Assembly: GCA_029978905.1 (NCBI GenBank)
Contig: JAPOIM010000037.1
Coordinates: 1-43,035 of the forward strand
DNA length: 43,035 nucleotides
Source of the DNA: Planctomycetota bacterium
GTDB taxonomy: Bacteria; Planctomycetota; Planctomycetia; Pirellulales; UBA1268
Reading direction: 5' to 3'
A program made the translations under genes and the position numbers. Positions 36,058-43,035 of the stretch are shown here, one piece after another (the first letter of the stretch is position 1; every line of letters begins with the position of its first letter). The notes under the pieces were generated by a model that was given only the letters and a program-made list of their open reading frames with translations, was not told the origin of the DNA and did no database searches.

Positions 36058-39000
36058 TTATGGCACGTAGGTGATGCCGGTGGCCGCGGAAAGATCGACG
36101 TTGCCGAGACCGTTTTGCAGGATCGTGTTGCGGATCACGCTCGTGCCGCTGCAGTCGCCGCTGGCGAGAAGCCCGTAGCCCACGCTGGTCACGATCACAT
36201 TGGCTGCAGCTGCAGGCGTAACGGACCACAGGAAGCCGAGCCGCTCAAAGAGTTCGTCGAGTGAGGTCTCTCCGACCGACAGGTTCTGAGTTGCCGTGAG
36301 TTGGATCCCGTTTGCGCTTGAGGAGGTGATCCGGTTGGACGCAATCACGCTCCCTTGCGTATCGCCAGCCACGCGGATGCCGTTGCCTCCGTTGGCCAGG
36401 ATTTCATTACCGAGACTGGGCAGCCCGATCAAGTTGTTGCGGCCGCCGTTGATCCAGAGCCCGTCGCCAACGTTCTCGCGAATCACGTTCCCTAGCACGC
36501 TCGTGTTGCTCGTCTTGCCGAGCGTGATGCCCGGCCCACTGTTGAAGAGTACGCGGTTGGCCATTAAGGGGTCGTTGCCGCCGATCACTGTTCCGGACGT
36601 GCCCTGGCCGATGAAGATGCCACCGAGGGCGTTGGGCAGTGGCTCAGTTGCTCGGAAGCCCGCGCCCACGACGGTGTTGAAGATGTGGTTGTCGTAAGCG
36701 TTGCCACGGATTTCGATGCCATAGCGAAGGTTGCCCGACACGTGCACCTTGGTTTCCACCGAAGGAGCGAAGCCACCGATGGCATTGCCGTGGGCGGTGC
36801 CGGTGATCACGATCCCGCTGCCACCGTTGGGGAGGGGTGCATCGATGGCATAGTTCGTGCCCGAGGCGGTGTCTTCCACGGTCACGCCACTGGCATCCCC
36901 ACCGATCACGATCCCATTACCGAGGTTGCCTCCCGGCAGGCATGTGCGGATGAGATTGTTGCCACCGGTGGCAGTGATTTGGAAGCCGTTGAGCCGATTC
37001 GGGATCGCGCCGCCGAAGGCTGCCATGCCTGCGAAGTTGTTGAACGACACAAAGCCGCTCACCTGATCAGCCACATCAATGCCGTGGGCGTTGTTGCCGC
37101 TCGTCACGTTGCCCATCGGAATCACCCCGCCTGCCTGAATCCCCGACGAGGTGCCGTTGGCCAGGATGCCGCTCCCACCGTTGGGCACCGCATCGAAGTT
37201 GTTGGCTCCGGCCCCAAAGAAGTTGGCCTGCACGGTCGTGTTGTTGGCGCTCGTGATCCGCAGCCCATTGCCATCGTTGCCTGAGAGCACGTTGTAGAAA
37301 ACGAACGGGCTCTGCTGGAACGTGGTGCCGAGGAGCGTGTTGTTGTTGGCGCCTGCGATCGCCACGCCATCGCGTCGGTTGCCCAGCGGCTCGTTGCCCG
37401 AGGCGGTCGTGCCGATAAAGTTTCCGGAGAGCGTGTTGAAGGACGCACCACCTTGAATGGCCACACCGTTGGCGGTGTTGCTCGAAATGAGGTTGCCCTG
37501 TGGCGGCCGTACAAACACCCCAGCCGTCGGATCGTTGCCGTTCGTCGCTGAGCCGCCGAGGATGTTGCCGCTCGCGCCGCGCGTGAGCAGCACGCCGTTG
37601 GCAGCGTTGGGAAGCGCAACCGTGCCGCTCACGTCGGTGCCGATCTGGTTCATGGCGATCGTGTTTTCATGACTGCCAATCAGCGCGATCCCGTTGCCGG
37701 CATTCCCGGAGATCACGTTGGAAAGTTGAAAACCGAGGTTGACCTCAGCCTGGTAACTAGCGACCCCGGAGTCGGTGATCGTGATGCCCACCACGGCGTT
37801 GCCATACACGGATTCAGCGGCCACACCACGCTCACCCGTGACGGGACCCACAGGCGCGAGCGGCACCCAGGTCATGTCCCCAAAGGATCCGTCGGTGTTG
37901 CGGATGACGGACACGAGGCCGCTTGTCAGCGATTCTCCCGCCACCAAGGCGGTGCTGGCCAAGGTATAGACACCCTTCTCCACGCTGCTGATGCCCTGGA
38001 AATGGGTGACGACGTCGCCGCCGCCATTGGGGCCCTCATACGCAAACGCTCTCCAGTTGGAGAACTCTTTCGTGAGGCGGTTGTAGTCGACGAGCGTTGC
38101 CATCCCAATCGGCTGCAGTGGATCGGCGAGGTTGTTGACGGGCTGCTGTGCGAAGCCGCCACAGATCGTGTAGCTCCCCTTGCCGTTGTCCCAGATGCCG
38201 TAGGCGGTGTTGCTCAGGCTGCCGGGAAAGACGATGTCGGTGAACTGCTCGGTGGTGAAGTCGTAGAGAAAGGCGTTGTCGGCGTCGTCGGGCGCCTCGC
38301 TCGCCGCATACGTGCCAACAGCGAGTCCCCCCATGGTGCTGTGGAGAAACATCACCGGGGAGCCGTTGGAGATGGTCGTGTAGTTGCTGGGGTCAAGCAC
38401 ATCCGCGGCAAGCGTGTTGAGATTGCCACGGAACGAAAAGGCATACCGCTCAGGGCCGCTCGCGAGCACATAGGAGCCCACGAGCAGGATCTCATTGTTG
38501 TCGAGCACATCAGGGCCGTAGACGCTGGTGGCGGTGCCCTCGCCGCCGGGGTAGTTGATCGCGTAGGTCTCGCCTGAGGCAGATCCCTCGATCGCCCCGA
38601 CATAGAGCAGGCCGCTCTCGACACCGTTCGATTGGGTCGTGCCGGTGATCACGTAGGTGCCGTCGGCGAGTTGGCGAATGCCGGTCCAGGTTTGGACGGG
38701 AAGGGCGACGTCGCTTGTGCCGTAGTAGTCGATGCTGGAAACGGGATCGTCATTGCCAATCAGGTTGCCGCTGGCACCGGGCACGAGCCGGATTCCATCG
38801 CTGCCATTGGGAAGAGCGGCGGTGCCGTCGAGCGTGGTGCCGATCAGGTTCGAGGCGATGGTGTTGGAGTCCCCATAAACGAGGATGCCCTGAGCGCCGT
38901 TGCCGCTGATCAGGTTGCCCCCATTGGTTGCCGAGGTGCCGATCGTGTTGATGGAGGAGCCAGCGGCGATGGCGATGCCAGGACCTGCGTTGGGGGCGGC

Positions 39001-39501
39001 GGTCACACCGTCAGGCAGCACGCCAATGAAGTTTCCTGTGAGCGTGATGCTGCTGCCGGCAAGGGTCACGCCCGCGCCGCTTGCGTTGCCGAGCGCGAGC
39101 GAGGCGAGCAGTGAGGTTTCGCTGCCTGCGGAAAACAGCAGCCCTGACGAGCCGGCGAAGTCAATTGCGACCTGCGGCGTGCTTGCGAAGCCGGGAGCAG
39201 TGGTGCCGTTAATGCTGACCGCATCAGTGATCGAGGGCAGGGCGGACACGAGTTGGATGCTGCCGGCCACGCTGAAGGCGATTTCATCAGCGCCGGGAGC
39301 GGCGTTGGCGTCGGTGATCGCCTGCCGGAGAGAGCCCGCGCCGGCGTCGAGCAGATTGGTCACCGTGTAGGTGGCTAGAAGCGTCCGCGTCTCCAAAGCT
39401 TCGAAACGAGCACCACCTCGTGATCGCCTGCGGCACGCAGCAGGACGTTGTCGAAGAACGGTGCGAGCGCGTTGCGGACCGGACTTCCAGAGACGGAGCA
39501 T
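36058..39501 (-). CDS. Secreted right-handed beta-helix repeat protein with planctomycete N-terminal motif
   Basis: 1147 residues. The N-terminus has FEALETRTLLATYTVTNLLDAGAGSLRQAITDANAAPGADEI (from residue 33), the planctomycete LExRxLLA surface/export motif fused to a CSLREA-type start. Most of the rest is repeated short strands with N-G-[GN]-x-[GI]-[IV] turns. Examples are NLISGNGAQGILVYGDSNTIASNLIG, NVISGNAGNGIALIGSHENTIAMNQIG and NLISSNTANGVAIQGGASFNTLSGNFIG. This is a right-handed parallel beta-helix (NosD/PbH1-like). A non-helical insertion of about 300 residues (SVYGPDVLDNNEILLVGSYVLASG... to VAAESVYGN) interrupts the helix and looks like an exosortase-era choice domain, though I cannot name it. 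A surface, adhesive or sugar-binding role is inferred. The longer frame to 39615 is unsupported. ATG 39501 has no strong ribosome-binding site. Confidence 0.82.
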   Translation of the reverse strand: MLRLWKSGPQRARTVLRQRPAACRRRSRGGARFEALETRTLLATYTVTNLLDAGAGSLRQAITDANAAPGADEIAFSVAGSIQLVSALPSITDAVSINGTTAPGFASTPQVAIDFAGSSGLLFSAGSETSLLASLALGNASGAGVTLAGSSITLTGNFIGVLPDGVTAAPNAGPGIAIAAGSSINTIGTSATNGGNLISGNGAQGILVYGDSNTIASNLIGTTLDGTAALPNGSDGIRLVPGASGNLIGNDDPVSSIDYYGTSDVALPVQTWTGIRQLADGTYVITGTTQSNGVESGLLYVGAIEGSASGETYAINYPGGEGTATSVYGPDVLDNNEILLVGSYVLASGPERYAFSFRGNLNTLAADVLDPSNYTTISNGSPVMFLHSTMGGLAVGTYAASEAPDDADNAFLYDFTTEQFTDIVFPGSLSNTAYGIWDNGKGSYTICGGFAQQPVNNLADPLQPIGMATLVDYNRLTKEFSNWRAFAYEGPNGGGDVVTHFQGISSVEKGVYTLASTALVAGESLTSGLVSVIRNTDGSFGDMTWVPLAPVGPVTGERGVAAESVYGNAVVGITITDSGVASYQAEVNLGFQLSNVISGNAGNGIALIGSHENTIAMNQIGTDVSGTVALPNAANGVLLTRGASGNILGGSATNGNDPTAGVFVRPPQGNLISSNTANGVAIQGGASFNTLSGNFIGTTASGNEPLGNRRDGVAIAGANNNTLLGTTFQQSPFVFYNVLSGNDGNGLRITSANNTTVQANFFGAGANNFDAVPNGGSGILANGTSSGIQAGGVIPMGNVTSGNNAHGIDVADQVSGFVSFNNFAGMAAFGGAIPNRLNGFQITATGGNNLIRTCLPGGNLGNGIVIGGDASGVTVEDTASGTNYAIDAPLPNGGSGIVITGTAHGNAIGGFAPSVETKVHVSGNLRYGIEIRGNAYDNHIFNTVVGAGFRATEPLPNALGGIFIGQGTSGTVIGGNDPLMANRVLFNSGPGITLGKTSNTSVLGNVIRENVGDGLWINGGRNNLIGLPSLGNEILANGGNGIRVAGDTQGSVIASNRITSSSANGIQLTATQNLSVGETSLDELFERLGFLWSVTPAAAANVIVTSVGYGLLASGDCSGTSVIRNTILQNGLGNVDLSAATGITYVP

Positions 39502-39653
39502 GGCGAGTGTATCCAGGCGGCGTGAGCGGCAACTTTGGTTCGATGACCTAACCGGCAATCGACACCTAAAGATACCACTCAATAGGGCAGCACGCGGGGC
39601 GAGCGGCGATCGCACAGGTGTCGCGGTTGTGGCGATGACCTCGGCATCAGCCG

Positions 39654-42266
39654 TTAGCGATTGCCATTGATGTTTTGGATGTCATCGCCGACCGAAGAGG
39701 AGGGGGGCTCATCGGTGGAGATGACGTCGATGCGTGCCTGGAGTGCCCCGCCTTCAAGAGACAGCTGTTCGCGGGGAAGTTTTCCTGCGGCACAGAGTCG
39801 CTCGAGGTTGGCAAGGGCTGTGGTGAAGGAAGCCTCTGCACCTTGGGTGTCGCCGAGGCCGGCCTGAGCCTCACCAAGCCAACGATAAGCCTGCACGGGC
39901 GCATCGCTTGGGAGCGCCTTTTCCCAGGATGAAATCAGTTCAACGCTTTTTGACAGCAGAGGCACTGCCTCCTCGTAACGCGTCAACTGCACCAGCAATT
40001 CCCCGGCTTTCTGGTGCATCCGGAAACTCATGTCGGCATCGGACGGTCGGTTGGGAATCTCGCTCGGGAGGGCGGGCACGAGGAGAGCAACGGCTTCAGC
40101 AGGTTTGCTACGGCTCTCCTGGATCATGGCTGCTTGCAGGATCAAACGCTGCCGCCGCAGGGGTGAAAATGGTCGTGTACTTGCGAGAGCCTGCGTGAGT
40201 GTCGTCAGTGCCTCATCAGGGCGAGCACGTTGGAGCAACGCATCCGCTTTGAGTGACGTGAATACTGAAAAAAGATCTGCATTGGGATGCTGAGCGCAGG
40301 GATCTTCGATCTTGTCGGCAATAACAAGGGCGCGCTCAGGATGTCCCTCAACAAGCTGACCGAACATCGCCTCGATCAGTGTCTGAACAGCGGTCGGCTG
40401 GTCGATGGCGATCATGGCTTCGCCATGCTGGTCGACTTCTTCAAGCAGGTCCGACCGAATGTGGAGGCTCTCGGGATCGTTTACGTAGTAAAGAAGATGC
40501 AAGTACGGGCCGAGTAGTTTGATGCCTTCGGCCGTGGTGAAAAGCAGGCTTTGACGACTGAGCTGGTCGACGAACAGTGCCCCGGCGTCTCTGGCGCGCG
40601 TTGGATTGACATTAAATACGTTCTGCCGGAGTGCTATGTCGAGCAGTGCTCCGTCACGTGTGAGATCGGCGGACGCGTTGTCACGTTCTGCGAGAAGTTT
40701 GTGAACAACATGTTCCGAGACGAAGAACAGGCCTTGTCGATAGGCCTGCTCGGCAACCTGAAGACCGACAGCATCCCGTTCTTCGGCAGGGATGGCATCG
40801 AGCTTTGCCGTGAGTTGGGCCAACTCGTTACTGCGGAGTTCTGGGTCTTGGGGCGCCCGCGGGTTGCGGGACGTTGCCGAAGAGTCACCAAACGTTGTAG
40901 AGAGAAGTTGCGAAGCGAGAACACTCGCGGCGCTGTTGTCGTCTGCCGGTTGCGTGGCGGCGACTCGGCCAGGTTCTGCAGGTGATGACTTCTCGCGAAG
41001 AGCGTCTCTTCGGAGAACAATCGCAGCACTGGCTCCCAACGCGATGCTGCCTACGAACATGACCAACCTCACTCGCCTCGCGGTGTGGTGACGGTGGGAC
41101 GCAGGCAATCTGAGAGGGTTTCCCGCGGCGGCAGCTTTGAAATGGGTTTGGAGCTCTTCGGTGCTCTGGAAACGATCGCAGGGTTGCGTGGCCAGGCAAC
41201 GGTGCAGAATCGCCGAGAATGCCACACGCTCCGCTGAAGGGAGGCGAGGTTCGATGGTCTTTAGGGCGGCCAACAGTCTGCGATCGACGTCCGCTGCACG
41301 GTCCGAGCGAGACGGAAGATCCTGACTGACCTCCGCGCCGACCAAACTCCGTTGCGAAGGGATGGTGAGTCGCTCGCCGGTGAGCACTTCGAAGAGAACG
41401 CACCCGAGCGAGTAGACGTCGCTGCGAACATCGACAGGGTGATCGATCACGCCAGCCTGTTCGGGGCTTTGGTATTCGCGTGTTCCCGTTCGAGGCGTGC
41501 CGTGTGTTGTGGCGGCCTGCTCGTTCACGCGCGAGATGCCGAAGTCGATGAGTTTGATTCGGTTGCTGCTGGCATGGACGAGGATATTTTGCGGCTTGAG
41601 GTCGCGGTGGATGACCCCTTGGCTGTGTGCATACCTCACGACCTCAAGGATTTCTTCAAAGAGTTGGAGGCGGGTTGCGAGCGAGGGGGTGGTCTCGGCG
41701 ATGTGCTTGTCGAGCGGCTTCCCGTCAACAAACTCAAAAACGAGAAACGGCTGCAACCAGGGCGTCACGCCGGCGTCAAGGAGTTCGCAAAGGCCTGGAT
41801 GATGAAGTCGGCGGAGCGCTTCGAGTTCACGGATGTCTTCGAGAGAGCAGGTTTCATCCACTGCGAAGAAACAGACTTTGACCGCCACCACCCGTTCAAA
41901 GGGTGCTTTTTGCAAGCCTCGATAGACGATCGAGTGGCCACCAGTTCCGAGGCGATCCAAAAGGTCGTACGAGCGGCCTTGGAGCCCTTTCACGCAGAGA
42001 TGCTCCTCTGCCTCGATCGGGGCGAGGCCGGGCAGGGGTGGCGGGCCATCGGAAGGAACGGCAAAGAGATGGTGAACGAGATGCTTGAGTTCATCGATCA
42101 CCTGCCGCGAAAGAGGAGCATCTCCAGCCGCTTGGCGTGCGAAAAAATCGTGCCACTGTGATTCTGTGAAATCCGGATGGGCAAAAAACACCTCTTCGGC
42201 GGCCGCGGAGAGATCGGCGGCGCCTGCCCGAGGGTCACGAGGTTGCGGAGGATCCGCGTTTATCAC
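39654..42266 (-). CDS. Transmembrane Ser/Thr protein kinase with helical repeat C-terminus
   Basis: 870 residues. The Hanks-type kinase has every catalytic element: LGTGGHSIVYRG glycine loop (106-117), VVAVKV with the ATP Lys (K130), a helix-C Glu in DIRELEAL, HRDLKPQN (220-227, catalytic D222), DFG (241-243), TPRTGTREYQSPEQ and SDVYSLGCVLFEVLTG. One membrane segment (RLVMFVGSIALGASAAIVL, about 397) separates it from an extracytoplasmic, TPR-like helical domain of about 440 residues that could sense ligands. It starts with GTG at 42266. It diverges from an ECF sigma gene across 88 bases, a pairing common in planctomycetes in which the kinase is thought to act on the sigma factor. It precedes the beta-helix gene by 152 bases on the same strand. 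Confidence 0.93.
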   Translation of the reverse strand: MINADPPQPRDPRAGAADLSAAAEEVFFAHPDFTESQWHDFFARQAAGDAPLSRQVIDELKHLVHHLFAVPSDGPPPLPGLAPIEAEEHLCVKGLQGRSYDLLDRLGTGGHSIVYRGLQKAPFERVVAVKVCFFAVDETCSLEDIRELEALRRLHHPGLCELLDAGVTPWLQPFLVFEFVDGKPLDKHIAETTPSLATRLQLFEEILEVVRYAHSQGVIHRDLKPQNILVHASSNRIKLIDFGISRVNEQAATTHGTPRTGTREYQSPEQAGVIDHPVDVRSDVYSLGCVLFEVLTGERLTIPSQRSLVGAEVSQDLPSRSDRAADVDRRLLAALKTIEPRLPSAERVAFSAILHRCLATQPCDRFQSTEELQTHFKAAAAGNPLRLPASHRHHTARRVRLVMFVGSIALGASAAIVLRRDALREKSSPAEPGRVAATQPADDNSAASVLASQLLSTTFGDSSATSRNPRAPQDPELRSNELAQLTAKLDAIPAEERDAVGLQVAEQAYRQGLFFVSEHVVHKLLAERDNASADLTRDGALLDIALRQNVFNVNPTRARDAGALFVDQLSRQSLLFTTAEGIKLLGPYLHLLYYVNDPESLHIRSDLLEEVDQHGEAMIAIDQPTAVQTLIEAMFGQLVEGHPERALVIADKIEDPCAQHPNADLFSVFTSLKADALLQRARPDEALTTLTQALASTRPFSPLRRQRLILQAAMIQESRSKPAEAVALLVPALPSEIPNRPSDADMSFRMHQKAGELLVQLTRYEEAVPLLSKSVELISSWEKALPSDAPVQAYRWLGEAQAGLGDTQGAEASFTTALANLERLCAAGKLPREQLSLEGGALQARIDVISTDEPPSSSVGDDIQNINGNR

Positions 42267-42354
42267 GGTGATTTTTGCCTAAAGCCCGTTTCTGGCGATG
42301 GCGAGAATTTGAGGGTACTTTTGAGAGATTCCTTTCGAGCGGACCTCAACTGTC

Positions 42355-42987
42355 ATGCCCGTTCAGCCATCACAGCAGCCTGTTCCCCCCGCCGGTTCTC
42401 CAAGTCATGTGGAGAATGGCCAGGCATTGAGTTTCTCCCAACTCGACGATGCCTCCGTCTCATTACTATATGAGCAGGTGCGGGCGATCGCCCATCGCCT
42501 CCGATCTGAGAGATTTTATTCAGAAAGTCTTGGGGCGACCGATCTTGCTCATGAAACCCTTGCACGGATGCTGGGGCAGGTCGATGCCCAGTTCACGTCG
42601 CGTCGCCACATGCTCGACGTGGCGGCGAAGGTGATGCATCGGCTCTTGATCGATCGGCTGAGGCGGCGAGCGATCAGGCAGGTCGCCCTGGAAGAGGTTC
42701 GACGACAGCAGAGACTCCTCGGAGCAGTTGTCGAAAGTGAGTTGATCACCGGCTTTTCTGAAGAAATGCAGCGACTCGAGCAGCGCCGGCCTCAAGCCGC
42801 CGCGGTATTGCGGTACCGCTATTTCTTCTTGATGACGCTCAATGAAGTGGCTGAAGTCCTCGACTGCAGTGTGGCCACTGCCCACCGCGAACTGGCCTTC
42901 GGTCGCGCATTTCTCACGCAGCCTGGCCGCCTCTGCAGCGGCGAAGACGCTCTCGCGACTCCCGTCGACGCCAAAATGCCGGCCTAG
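42355..42987 (+). CDS. ECF-type RNA polymerase sigma factor
   Basis: 210-residue extracytoplasmic function sigma factor of the type that pairs with Ser/Thr kinases in planctomycetes (Sigma70_ECF family). Region 2 lies at about 36-110: LLYEQVRAIAHRLRSERFYSESLGATDLAHETLARML, then FTSRRHMLDVAAKVMHRLLIDRLRRRAIR. Region 4 lies at about 144-190: EQRRPQAAAVLRYRYFFLMTLNEVAEVLDCSVATAHRELAFGRAFL, a clear helix-turn-helix. An N-terminal, Pro/Gln-rich tail of about 25 residues precedes region 2. ATG 42355 is the start. It is divergent from the kinase gene, and the product probably passes the kinase signal to promoters. Its stop lies within a 10-base palindrome GGCCTAGGCC (42981-42990). The window ends 48 bases later. 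Confidence 0.92.
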   Translation: MPVQPSQQPVPPAGSPSHVENGQALSFSQLDDASVSLLYEQVRAIAHRLRSERFYSESLGATDLAHETLARMLGQVDAQFTSRRHMLDVAAKVMHRLLIDRLRRRAIRQVALEEVRRQQRLLGAVVESELITGFSEEMQRLEQRRPQAAAVLRYRYFFLMTLNEVAEVLDCSVATAHRELAFGRAFLTQPGRLCSGEDALATPVDAKMPA

Positions 42988-43035
42988 GCCAGCTGAGGCC
43001 CAGCTATCACGTCGGGCACACGGGAAAAACGTCCC

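Noticed and set aside
1..43035. CRISPR arrays, tRNA/rRNA genes, transposases or integrases
   Set aside because: No regularly spaced identical repeats, no cloverleaf or rRNA segments recognised by eye, and no mobile-element protein in any frame.

Overview
This 43 kb, GC-rich window is almost certainly chromosomal DNA of a member of the Planctomycetota, most likely the Pirellulales. Three things support this. It carries several planctomycete-expanded families: DUF1501, DUF1549/DUF1553 with a PSCyt1 heme domain, DUF1552, and DUF1587/1592/1588/1585. It has a secreted beta-helix protein with the LExRxLLA plus TVTN...GAGSLRQAI N-terminus. It also has a divergent pair of an ECF sigma factor and a Ser/Thr kinase. 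About 21 protein genes are well supported. No rRNA, tRNA, CRISPR array or insertion sequence was seen.

Layout. (1) 1-6104 is the edge of a type VI secretion (T6SS) locus. It holds tssA, a small sigma-70 family factor, and three unannotated cargo-like proteins. One has a permuted NlpC/P60 (LRAT-like) His...Cys arrangement. One has a GHPTL...NNSGRFG core. One has an H-S-x-x-x-x-G...SGHYxP core resembling the domain of plant IQM calmodulin-binding proteins. (2) 6184-10900 is a DUF1549/DUF1553 cytochrome plus DUF1501 pair. (3) 11143-12932 encodes an M29-like aminopeptidase-type protein and UbiX flavin prenyltransferase. (4) 13156-19500 is a giant alpha-2-macroglobulin that lacks the thioester motif. 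(5) 19501-19853 is a non-coding interval containing a perfect anti-Shine-Dalgarno complement, a 12-codon mini-ORF, a long nested hairpin and a textbook intrinsic terminator. (6) 19854-24618 is a minus-strand operon: DUF1587-1585 cytochrome, then DUF1552, then signal peptidase I. (7) 24970-29363 is a pentaheme c-type cytochrome/PA14 protein overlapping a beta-propeller dehydrogenase-like gene. (8) 29449-31652 holds a DUF885 peptidase-like gene and a small EF-hand protein. (9) 31797-36001 pairs a GalU-like protein that has lost its signature loop with a GHMP-kinase/UDP-sugar pyrophosphorylase fusion. (10) 36058-42987 holds the beta-helix surface protein, a membrane Ser/Thr kinase with a helical (TPR-like) C-terminus, and a divergent ECF sigma factor.

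Much of the window concerns exported, heme-bearing or cell-surface proteins, which fits the planctomycete periplasm. The left edge looks like a regulated antagonism or host-interaction module. The most unusual items are the T6SS-linked cargo trio, the candidate small RNA between the macroglobulin and signal peptidase genes, and the reversed-order sugar kinase/pyrophosphorylase fusion.
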